The notes under the pieces were generated by a model, which was given only the letters and a program-made list of their open reading frames with translations, was not told the origin of the DNA and did not search any database. A program made the position numbers and the translations under genes. 11,676 nucleotides of DNA, taken from the NCBI GenBank assembly GCA_023388205.1, contig JAEWGS010000118.1:1-11676 (forward strand). Reading direction: 5' to 3'. Shown here piece by piece: positions 5,582 to 11,676 of this stretch (positions are counted from its first letter, which is position 1; every line of letters begins with the position of its first letter). This stretch comes from Bacillota bacterium. Its GTDB lineage: Bacteria > Bacillota > Clostridia > Saccharofermentanales > Fastidiosipilaceae.

Positions 5582-6475
5582 ATGTCGACACTCAATCAAA
5601 TCAAAAGCGAATCGGTCTCGGCTTCTGACTTTCTTTCTAAAGAAGAATCCCAAAAATCTTTTGACCCCAAAAATGCGCTCCTCATTTCGTCGCTCGAAAG
5701 TTTGGGCACGCTAGATGGCCCAGGTATTCGCACCGTTTTTTTTCTTCAAGGTTGTCCTTTGCGCTGTGCCTATTGTCATAACCCAGAAACTCAAGCGATC
5801 AGCTACCTCGATGCCCCTGAAGAAGAACGCCACCATTACTGTCCTGCCCACTCAGACGATGGACCTGCGGGCTGGATGGACTATGAAAAGTTGCTTTCTA
5901 TCGCCAAACGCTATCGCCCTTACTACGGCCAGCGCGGTGGCCTCACCTTTTCTGGAGGCGAGTGTCTGGTTCAAGCCAAAGTGCTCATCAAATGGTTCCC
6001 CAAACTCAAGGCTGAAGGCTTTGACTTGTGTCTCGACACCTCAGGCTACGGCTGTTCAGAAGCACAAATTCTAGAGCTACTGCCCTACGTCGATCACGTC
6101 ATTTTGGATCTCAAAGCTGTCGACGACGAAAGTTATCGTTCCCTCTGTCGCGTGCCCATTAAAGGCTTACTGCGTTTCATCGATTTGCTCGCCCATTCAG
6201 GTCAGTATCACGGAGATGTTATTTTGCGCCATGTCGCTGTCCCTGGGATCACGGATGACCTGGATGATATTCCGCTTCTCGTTGATCTCGCGCGCCCACT
6301 CGGAGATCGTGTCGTCAGTCTAGACGTCTTGCCCTATCACGCGCACGGTGTGCCCAAGTACGAGGCGCTCGGGCTCGAGTATCGCCTCAAAAATGTCCCT
6401 GAGATGGATCCAGACCTCGCCAAGGTCTATGAATCCAAATGGCGTGAAGCCTGGGCCCAGCGTTCTTCGCGCTGA
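5582..6475 (+). CDS. pflA: Pyruvate formate-lyase activating enzyme (radical SAM)
   Basis: This enzyme uses S-adenosylmethionine and a 4Fe-4S cluster to make the glycyl radical on PflB. With the start at 5582 it has 297 residues. The cluster motif C-x3-C-x2-C lies in QGCPLRCAYCHNPET (C58, C62, C65), preceded by TLDGPGIRTVFF. The SAM-contacting motif SGGE follows at 124-127 (LTFSGGECL). LDTSGYG and the ILDLKAVDD strand are also typical of PFL activases. E. coli PflA has 246 residues. The extra length is an N-terminal extension of about 30 residues, mostly polar, and a short insertion around YCPAHSDDGPAGW. The upstream frame to 5462 would add 40 residues but has no ribosome binding site. No terminator follows the gene, so it may read through into the regulator gene 180 bp on. 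Confidence 0.95.
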   Translation: MSTLNQIKSESVSASDFLSKEESQKSFDPKNALLISSLESLGTLDGPGIRTVFFLQGCPLRCAYCHNPETQAISYLDAPEEERHHYCPAHSDDGPAGWMDYEKLLSIAKRYRPYYGQRGGLTFSGGECLVQAKVLIKWFPKLKAEGFDLCLDTSGYGCSEAQILELLPYVDHVILDLKAVDDESYRSLCRVPIKGLLRFIDLLAHSGQYHGDVILRHVAVPGITDDLDDIPLLVDLARPLGDRVVSLDVLPYHAHGVPKYEALGLEYRLKNVPEMDPDLAKVYESKWREAWAQRSSR

Positions 6476-6511
6476 GTTTTTTGAAGATACATCTTATCCG
6501 CTCATCTCCGA

Positions 6512-6517
6512 TATAAT
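6512..6517 (+). promoter_or_regulatory. Candidate -10 box for the Crp/Fnr regulator gene
   Basis: TATAAT is a perfect -10 match. The -35 region is poor (about ACATCT at 17 bp), and it overlaps a small palindrome, AAGAT-AC-ATCTT (6484-6495). The predicted start near 6524 would give a leader of about 130 nt before the ATG at 6656. Confidence 0.45.
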
Positions 6518-6556
6518 GTAGTTAGCAAAGGCTATCTCAAATCCAAACTTAGGGAT

Positions 6557-6575
6557 GATCAAGCTGATGTTGATC
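6557..6575. promoter_or_regulatory. Perfect inverted repeat in the regulator leader (possible operator)
   Basis: GATCAA (6557-6562) and TTGATC (6570-6575) flank 7 bases and lie about 33-51 bp downstream of the predicted start point. This position would suit a repressor or an RNA hairpin. It does not match the GTGA-N6-TCAC form, so simple self-binding by the encoded protein is uncertain. Confidence 0.35.
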
Positions 6576-6655
6576 TTTTAAGAGCACGTTCAAAATGGAT
6601 CTCCCCTTTTCTAAAACCCAAGAGAAGCCTGCGATACGATCGAAATGAGGCCCTC

Positions 6656-7369
6656 ATGAGTCAAGCGGATATTCAATATATTAGAGAGATCCCTTTATTT
6701 GATAGCCTCAGCGATATGGAACTCACCCAAATCGCTGAAGGCGTGCGTCACCGCCACTACCGTCGCGGGGAATATGTTTTTTGCTCAGGTGATGAAGCGG
6801 ATCGACTCTACATCGTCGTCAAAGGCTGCATGAAAATTTTCCGCACACTCAACGACGGCCGCGAGCAAGTCCTTTATCTTTATAACGAAGATGACTTTGT
6901 CGGCGGTTTCAATCTCATGCGTAAGGACCGCTATCTGTATAACGCCAAAGTTCTCGTTGATTCTGAAATTGCGACTTTGTCCAAAGACGTCTTTGACACC
7001 ATCGTTCTCAAAAATCCGGTGATGCTGCTTAAAATTCTAGAAAAAAGCTATGAGCGCATTCGTTGGGCCGAAGGGCTATTGGATCGACTCGCCGCCAGCA
7101 GCACGGACGCCAAAGTCGCCAGCTTGCTCCTCGACTTGCTCCGTGATTACGGCATCGTCAGCGGCAGTCAATTTCGTCTGCGCCTGCCGATGAATCGCGA
7201 AGATCTCGGCTCCTTTTGCGGCGTCACACGAGAAACCATTACGCGTAAGCTTTTGGATTTTCAAAAACGCGAGCTCATCCGTATGGACTCAACGCGGCAA
7301 GTCGTCATTTTAGATATTGAACGCCTGCGCCTCATCGCAAAAGCCAGCGACACAGGAAACCTTGACTGA
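6656..7369 (+). CDS. Crp/Fnr-family transcriptional regulator
   Basis: The 237-aa protein has an N-terminal cyclic-nucleotide-binding-like beta-roll (about 12-115: IPLFDSLSDMEL, RRGEYVFCSGDEADRLYIVVKG, EQVLYLYNEDDFVGG), a dimer helix (about 120-148) and a C-terminal winged helix-turn-helix (about 150-225). The recognition helix VTRETITRKLLDF has R192, E193 and R197, the same pattern as CRP R180, E181 and R185, which read GTGA. FNR has V instead of the first Arg. The Cys residues (C43, C58, C188) do not form the N-terminal cluster motif of FNR, so a 4Fe-4S sensor like E. coli FNR is unlikely. The ligand is unknown: cAMP-type binding is not assured, because the canonical phosphate-cassette Arg-Ser is not evident. 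It follows pflA by 180 bp and is the natural candidate to act at the pflB and pflA dyads. Start: ATG after GAGG with 5-base spacing. Confidence 0.93.
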   Translation: MSQADIQYIREIPLFDSLSDMELTQIAEGVRHRHYRRGEYVFCSGDEADRLYIVVKGCMKIFRTLNDGREQVLYLYNEDDFVGGFNLMRKDRYLYNAKVLVDSEIATLSKDVFDTIVLKNPVMLLKILEKSYERIRWAEGLLDRLAASSTDAKVASLLLDLLRDYGIVSGSQFRLRLPMNREDLGSFCGVTRETITRKLLDFQKRELIRMDSTRQVVILDIERLRLIAKASDTGNLD

Positions 7370-7436
7370 GCTTTTTCGCTTCAGATTTCCTACATCACTG
7401 GCTTCAACTTCTCTTCATTGAACGATTCAGACGACT

Positions 7437-7480
7437 GCCTCGGGGGCTTCAATTCAGGCAACTGACCCCGAGGCTTTCAT
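7437..7480 (+). terminator. Terminator of the regulator gene
   Basis: GCCTCGGGG (7437-7445) pairs with CCCCGAGGC (7466-7474) over a 20-base loop and is followed by TTTCATTTT. It lies 67 bases after the regulator stop codon. It sits between convergent genes. On the minus strand no T-run follows, so it is a poor terminator for the ABC permease gene, for which no clear terminator was found. Confidence 0.65.
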
Positions 7481-7529
7481 TTTGCCACCTGCCACACAAA
7501 AGTTTATTCGAGCGGCTGACGGTGAATCC

Positions 7530-10328
7530 TTAAGCTTCTTGCATCGCTTCGATCGGCGAGGTCTTTGAGGCAATTCGCATGGGCATCAATCCTGCCAAGG
7601 TGCAACAGATGAGCCCCACGACAAAGACGGCAATCAAGCCCCATAAGGAGAGCGCATAACGCATCGCATCAAGTGCCATCAAGCTGAGCAAATAGTGACT
7701 CCCCAGCATCCCAAAGCTAATACCCGCAATCATGCCGCTCAAAATACCGAGGAAACCGAGTAAGATCGATTCAGCAATCAAAGACTGTGACAGCTGCTTT
7801 TGGGTCATGCCAATCACCCGCAAGGTCGCGATTTCTCTTTTGCGCTCAAGCACGGCCAAAATCAAAGTATTCCCCAATCCAATCAAGGCAATCAATACTG
7901 CTATCCCCGTCAGGAAAAAGACGAAGATCAAAATGGAGTCGACGACTTTTGTGTAGGTCGCTCGAAGAATATAAGAGCCACTTGTCGCCTGTGCCAATCC
8001 ATCTTTTTGCACCAAGTCATTGAGTTTGTCTTGAACTTGCACCAGGCGCGCTTTGGGATTAACGCGAAGCCACAGTTCTTCCGAACGATCTTCACTCGGA
8101 AACAAAAGATTCGCATCTGGCGAAAGCACCAGGGCATCGCGCCAATAATCCGCGAACAATTTGCTTTCTGAATCCTTTCGCAAAACAAATTTCTCAAGCA
8201 CTCCACTCGCATTAGGTAGATAGACTTCATGCACGGCATCGCTGTTCTCAAATTCGCCCATACTTGTGAGTTCTTTGAGCAAGCTCGTCCCAACGATCAC
8301 TTCATTCGGAGCGAGTCGAGGAAGCTTATGGTGAAGCACCGACGCCGTCTCATCTGCATCCAAGCGATATACGCGCGCCTCCAGGGCTTCTTGATCTTGA
8401 CGCGCACTCACCTGAGTGGCTGCGCGCGGAATTTGAACGACCGCCTCAAATAAGTCTGTCCGATCTCTCAGCTCGTCCGAAAGAGCCGCTAAATCCTTAC
8501 CTTCAAGTTGAATATCCAAAACGAAGTGGCGGTTGAACACATTGTTCATCGTCGCCTTTGCAGAACTCGCACCCGTCAAAAAAGCCACAATGATCGTCAC
8601 CCCGATAAAGAGTGCACAGCCCGTCACCGAAGCACGCCGCGGATTCTTTTGAATATTCACTGACGCGAGTTTCAGCTCTACTGAGGCTTTTGAGAAAAGC
8701 ACCTTAAACAGGCGAAGCAAAGCAGGCATCCAATAGCGACTCAAAGCGATCATGACGCCAAAGAGCAAGAAGCAACTGAAAATACCGATGACGATGACGA
8801 GCCCCAATTCGCCCGCCAAATCGCCCGTATACGCGCCACCTACCAAACGCGCTCGCAGCATCTGAACTTGGACACAAGTCCCAAGAATGCCCACAATCGA
8901 CAAGAACGCAAAGATACTTGAAAAGATATGAAAGCGTTTCTTACTCTTGCCGTGGACGCTAAGTTCCACGGGACGCAGCGCTTCGATCGGATGAACTGCC
9001 GTGGCTGCACGGGCCGATGGCAGCACAGAGAAGATGGTCGCAAGCGTCAAGATAAGTGGCGGCCAGATGAAAAACCAGGGACTCACCATTGGCAAAAGGA
9101 TATATTTCGATACGCGAACATGCAGATGTCCCAAAACTTCAACGAAGATCAAAAGCGGCCAAGCGCCCAACAAAGAAGCGATCAAGCCCACGCGGGCTGC
9201 ATCTTTGATCACCCAGCGATAGACCTCCGCCTTTTGTGCCCCGATGGTTCGCATCAGCGCGAGCGTCTGGCGCCTGCGTTCCACCAAAACCTGGAAGGTG
9301 TTTGAAACAACGAGACAGGCCACACCGATACTCACCAAAACGAAGAGCAAGGCGAACATCAACACGGGATTAAACGCTTCTCCTTCGATGAAGTGCTTAA
9401 ACTCCCGATCAAAAAAAGCCGCCCGATCCAATAGCTTATAGGAAGAAGCAAAGACTTCTTTCAACTGCTCTCTGTCGCTTTCTTGCCAACGATTTGCATA
9501 AAGATATATAGGTGGGAGAGGATCTTCATCTTGCGTGAGATCAGGCGTTTTGGCATCTGATCCCGCACGCGCATCCGATCCCGCACTCGTTTCCTTTCGC
9601 TCGCCGCCTTCCGCTACCGCAGCTGCTTTGGCAAAAGCCTCTCTTTTTTCTCGATCAAAAGCGCGTTCTGCCTGACGAAAAGCCTCTAGGCGACTGGGTA
9701 ATACCAAGCCCGCATCATAAGAAAAACTCTGCTCGACACCTTCTGTCTCACCCACGATGGTCATCTCGACCGCACCGCGCCTTACACCACCTTCTTCGGT
9801 ATAAATCCAATTGGCAACAGATACTTGATCGCCAACATGCAGCTTCAGCTGACGCAGTAAGGCGCTCTCCAAAACAATTTCTTGATCCGACTGAGTTAAG
9901 CGACCCTCCCTGATCTTAAAAGGAGAAAAAGCTTCGTTTTCGGGTGCCCAATACACACGGCTGAGATAGCCACTTTCATCAGCCGCATCAGTGCGAGTCA
10001 AAGAAAGAGACAAGCCTTCGTCTACAAAGACACCTCGGGCGCCTCGCTCCTTGGCTGCTTGAATCACTTTTTCGATGAATTCGAATCTGTTTTGAATCTC
10101 AGGACTAGAGGCTTGCTGCTCTGACGCATCCTCTTGCGTTATAGGCAGTAAAATATCACTGGCTACGCCCCACTTCGGCGTGCGATCTTGTGCGTAAATC
10201 ACACCCATGAGCGGGCTGACGAGCAAAGCGACCGCAAAAAACAAGGCACAAATGGCAATCGCAATCTGTGTGGGAAGCATCAATTTTTTTTGCTCGCGAA
10301 GCAATTTTCTCGATAACTTAGCGCGCAT
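7530..10328 (-). CDS. ABC transporter permease with two FtsX domains (YbbP/LolC-like architecture)
   Basis: The 932-aa membrane protein has a first helix at about 19-43, a large outer domain (about 45-318), helices at about 321-345, 379-400 and 416-437 forming FtsX domain 1, two more at about 469-490 and 507-530, then helix 7 (567-586), a second outer domain (about 590-795) and helices 796-825, 853-880 and 891-914 forming FtsX domain 2. The coupling segments VERRRQTLALMRTIGAQ and LERKREIATLRVIGMTQ and the end motifs HPIEALRP and SPIEAMQEA confirm the duplicated FtsX fold. Ten helices with two outer domains resemble YbbP-type permeases. Such type VII ABC systems extract lipids or lipoproteins, move peptides or transmit force. 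The cargo is unknown. An acidic, Ala/Gly/Ser-rich insert at about 225-270 holds a repeated AGSDA motif. The start overlaps the ATPase gene by 11 bp, after a GGGAGG ribosome binding site. Confidence 0.9.
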   Translation of the reverse strand: MRAKLSRKLLREQKKLMLPTQIAIAICALFFAVALLVSPLMGVIYAQDRTPKWGVASDILLPITQEDASEQQASSPEIQNRFEFIEKVIQAAKERGARGVFVDEGLSLSLTRTDAADESGYLSRVYWAPENEAFSPFKIREGRLTQSDQEIVLESALLRQLKLHVGDQVSVANWIYTEEGGVRRGAVEMTIVGETEGVEQSFSYDAGLVLPSRLEAFRQAERAFDREKREAFAKAAAVAEGGERKETSAGSDARAGSDAKTPDLTQDEDPLPPIYLYANRWQESDREQLKEVFASSYKLLDRAAFFDREFKHFIEGEAFNPVLMFALLFVLVSIGVACLVVSNTFQVLVERRRQTLALMRTIGAQKAEVYRWVIKDAARVGLIASLLGAWPLLIFVEVLGHLHVRVSKYILLPMVSPWFFIWPPLILTLATIFSVLPSARAATAVHPIEALRPVELSVHGKSKKRFHIFSSIFAFLSIVGILGTCVQVQMLRARLVGGAYTGDLAGELGLVIVIGIFSCFLLFGVMIALSRYWMPALLRLFKVLFSKASVELKLASVNIQKNPRRASVTGCALFIGVTIIVAFLTGASSAKATMNNVFNRHFVLDIQLEGKDLAALSDELRDRTDLFEAVVQIPRAATQVSARQDQEALEARVYRLDADETASVLHHKLPRLAPNEVIVGTSLLKELTSMGEFENSDAVHEVYLPNASGVLEKFVLRKDSESKLFADYWRDALVLSPDANLLFPSEDRSEELWLRVNPKARLVQVQDKLNDLVQKDGLAQATSGSYILRATYTKVVDSILIFVFFLTGIAVLIALIGLGNTLILAVLERKREIATLRVIGMTQKQLSQSLIAESILLGFLGILSGMIAGISFGMLGSHYLLSLMALDAMRYALSLWGLIAVFVVGLICCTLAGLMPMRIASKTSPIEAMQEA
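9553..9586. repeat. Short tandem repeat inside the permease gene
   Basis: A 16-base unit at 9553-9568 recurs at 9571-9586 (18-bp period) with one mismatch (GCATCTGATCCCGCAC versus GCATCCGATCCCGCAC). On the coding strand it gives the repeated AGSDA within the low-complexity insert of the first outer domain. It probably arose by slippage. The 18-bp period keeps the frame. Confidence 0.75.
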
Positions 10329-11070
10329 GTTGACCTCCCTGTTCTTCAGCCAAATGGAGCAACTCCTGGTGCAGTTGAACCTGACTGGCCTGTTTCAAAT
10401 CACTCACAATACAACCGTCTGCCAAAATGATCGTCCGATCGGCGAATGCTGCGGCGTGCGGATCATGCGTCACCATCACGATGCTTTGTTTCATGTGATC
10501 GACAAGGTAACGGAAGAGTTTTAAGACCTCTTCGCTCGCCTTTGAATCCAAATTCCCCGTCGGCTCATCTGCAAAAATAATTGCGGGTTTCGTCATCAAA
10601 GCACGCGCGATGGCCACGCGCTGCTGTTGTCCCCCTGAGAGTTCGCTCGGTCGATGCGTCAGGCGCTCTTTTAGGCCCAAAAGCGAAACCAATTCATTGA
10701 ACCAATTCATATCTGCTTTTTGATTCGCCAATTCCAAAGGCAGCAAAATATTCTGTTTCGCGTCAAACATCGGGAGCAAATTAAAAGCTTGAAAAACGAA
10801 GCCCAAATTGTTTCTCCGAAGCAGCGTCAATTCTTTATCCCCCATGTGAGAGATGCGCACGCCATTCAAGCTGATCTCACCCGAACTGAGACGATCTAAA
10901 CCTGCCAAGACGTGAAGGAGTGTCGATTTGCCCGAACCCGAAGGCCCCATAACCGATAAAAATTGTCCTCTCGGCACCTCAAGACTCACCTGATTTAAGG
11001 CCAAAACGGCCGCTGCACCTTCACCGTATGTTTTCGTAATCGAATCCGCGCACAAAATAAAATCGTCCAT
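10318..11070 (-). CDS. ABC transporter ATP-binding protein (LolD/MacB/YbbA type)
   Basis: The 250-aa cytosolic ATPase has all motifs: Walker A GPSGSGKST (42-50), Q-loop Q94 in FVFQAFNLLP, signature LSGGQQQR (144-151), Walker B AIIFADE (163-169), D-loop NLDS and switch His H202 in VTHDP. The segments VFQAFNLLP and ADEPTGNLD are typical of the MacB/LolD/YbbA subfamily, which pairs with FtsX-domain permeases. Its stop codon lies inside the permease gene: the shared bases read ATGCGCGCTAA, so the two are probably translationally coupled. The ATG follows a GAGGAGA ribosome binding site. A C-terminal extension of about 30 residues is rich in Q, H and L. No sensor kinase or response regulator gene sits next to it, so a BceAB-type antibiotic-sensing unit is not supported. 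No clear promoter was seen in the 86 bases upstream, which hold an A/T-rich near-palindrome (11131-11151). Confidence 0.95.
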   Translation of the reverse strand: MDDFILCADSITKTYGEGAAAVLALNQVSLEVPRGQFLSVMGPSGSGKSTLLHVLAGLDRLSSGEISLNGVRISHMGDKELTLLRRNNLGFVFQAFNLLPMFDAKQNILLPLELANQKADMNWFNELVSLLGLKERLTHRPSELSGGQQQRVAIARALMTKPAIIFADEPTGNLDSKASEEVLKLFRYLVDHMKQSIVMVTHDPHAAAFADRTIILADGCIVSDLKQASQVQLHQELLHLAEEQGGQHAR

Positions 11071-11130
11071 AAATGTCTCCTCGCCCCGCTTTCTTTAATT
11101 GAATACATCGTATGAAAACCAGTCACACAC

Positions 11131-11151
11131 AACTTAAGAAAGCTTAAAGTT
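11131..11151. promoter_or_regulatory. Near-palindrome upstream of the ABC operon
   Basis: AACTTAAG (11131-11138) and CTTAAAGTT (11143-11151) are inverted copies apart from one extra A, around a 4-base centre. It lies 61-81 bp before the ATPase start, where an operator or promoter would be expected. Role not known. Confidence 0.3.
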
Positions 11152-11156
11152 CGCAT

Positions 11157-11183
11157 AAAAAAAGACCTAAACCTTAGGTCTTT
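11157..11183 (-). terminator. Terminator of the FemA/FemX-type gene
   Basis: On the minus strand AAAGACCTAA, a 3-base loop and TTAGGTCTTT make a perfect 10-bp stem (11161-11183) that runs into seven T (11163-11157). It lies 77 bases past the stop codon of the upstream minus-strand gene and separates it from the ABC operon. Confidence 0.85.
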
Positions 11184-11259
11184 AGTAAAAAATTATGTCT
11201 TTCTTAATCTTAAAAAAGTCCAGCCTTCGCCTCGCTTTCCTTCACGCCTATCGATGAGA

Positions 11260-11676
11260 TTAAGCAAGCCCCATCCACTTAGCTAAGCATTTAGGCCAAA
11301 TAAAGAAATTATAAGCAGGAATCAGTTCTTCCACCTGCCCCTTGAACAAGCGCTTAAATCGGAGCACACCGGCATCGGGTGCTTCGGGGCTTAGGTCTCC
11401 CGAAATTCCGAACATATTGTAATAAGGTGTCTGGTGACGCAAAGCCTCCAAAAGCATCTCATGATGAATGTACAAAGGCCCCTGGAATTTATCAAAGCGA
11501 TGGTCAAAACCTGAGCCCATATAAATGAGGTCCGTCTTTGTTCTCACGAACATCGCCGCAGCGATATCGAGCCCTTCCCCAATCGCACTTGCTTCGAGCT
11601 GGGCGATGCGCTCGCGCAGGGCCTGGGCTTGATTCATTGCGTCTTTGTCGCTCTTGGCTTCAAACTGTGCGAGCTT
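11260..11676 (-). CDS. FemA/FemX-type peptidoglycan bridge aminoacyltransferase, C-terminal part (5' end beyond the window)
   Basis: The frame is open from the window edge to a TAA at 11262-11260 (138 codons), so the ATG at 11637 is internal. FemABX proteins add amino acids from aminoacyl-tRNA to the lipid II stem peptide. The visible part starts with a charged, coiled-coil-like stretch (KLAQFEAKSDKD through RERIAQLEAS), matching the helical arm of FemA. The second GNAT-like domain follows, with YMGSGFDHRFDKFQGPLYIHHEMLLEA and the hallmark YNMFGISGDLSPEAPDAGVLRFKRLFKGQVEELIPAYNF. This closely follows the FemA/FemX pattern of a YNFYGITG-like motif and DAGVxxFKxxF. The added residue (Gly, Ala, Ser or other) cannot be told. 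A terminator follows, so it is not co-transcribed with the ABC genes. Confidence 0.88.
   Translation of the reverse strand, partial: KLAQFEAKSDKDAMNQAQALRERIAQLEASAIGEGLDIAAAMFVRTKTDLIYMGSGFDHRFDKFQGPLYIHHEMLLEALRHQTPYYNMFGISGDLSPEAPDAGVLRFKRLFKGQVEELIPAYNFFIWPKCLAKWMGLA

Noticed and set aside
6645..6659. Four-codon open frame (ATG AGG CCC TCA TGA) overlapping the regulator start as ATGA
   Set aside because: No ribosome binding site precedes it and such short frames arise by chance; the same bases are better described as a hairpin.
7530..11070. BceAB-type antimicrobial peptide resistance transporter
   Set aside because: The permease has two FtsX domains and two large outer domains, unlike BceB with its single outer domain, and no sensor kinase or response regulator gene is adjacent.
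11260..11637. Complete 125-aa protein starting at the ATG at 11637
   Set aside because: The frame stays open to the window edge and the extra residues continue the coiled-coil arm of FemA-type proteins, so it is the end of a longer gene.

Overview
The window looks like a chromosomal segment of a fermentative, low- to mid-GC Gram-positive anaerobe (Bacillota, probably class Clostridia or a relative). This is inferred from four things: a complete pyruvate formate-lyase system, a FemA/FemX-type cell-wall aminoacyltransferase, an IS1182-like transposase end of the kind common in Clostridia, and strong AGGAGG-type ribosome binding sites. TGA is used as a stop codon. No rRNA, tRNA or CRISPR array was seen.

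Left part (1-2526): the 3' end of an IS1182-like transposase gene (+) is followed by several hairpins. Two minus-strand genes come next: a PLP-dependent alpha-oxoamine synthase that most resembles bacterial serine palmitoyltransferases, and, upstream of it, a hexapeptide-repeat O-acetyltransferase of the LacA/Maa type.

Middle part (2527-7369): a 505-bp divergent intergenic region leads into pflB (formate C-acetyltransferase), a strong terminator, pflA (the radical-SAM activase) and a Crp/Fnr-family regulator, all on the plus strand. The main signal in the window is here. The pflB and pflA upstream regions each carry a GTGA-N6-TCAC-like dyad, and in both the dyad centre lies exactly 29.5 bp from the first base of a plausible -10 box. 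This is the geometry of an activator site at -41.5 (class II). pflB has a second dyad 51 bp further upstream, near -92.5. The regulator encoded just downstream has a CRP-type recognition helix (R-E-x3-R), which suits such sites, so the locus reads as a self-contained, regulator-controlled formate fermentation module.

Right part (7370-11676): convergent with the regulator gene is a minus-strand ABC export-type operon, an ATPase of the LolD/MacB/YbbA type and a 932-aa ten-helix FtsX-domain permease of YbbP-like architecture. The two genes overlap by 11 bp. Upstream of it, after a clean minus-strand terminator, lies the 3' end of a FemA/FemX-type peptidoglycan bridge gene that runs off the window.

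No wholly new gene system is visible. The most notable items are the paired pfl promoters, the nested hairpin after pflB, the serine-palmitoyltransferase-like enzyme in a presumed Bacillota genome, and the structured leader of the regulator gene.
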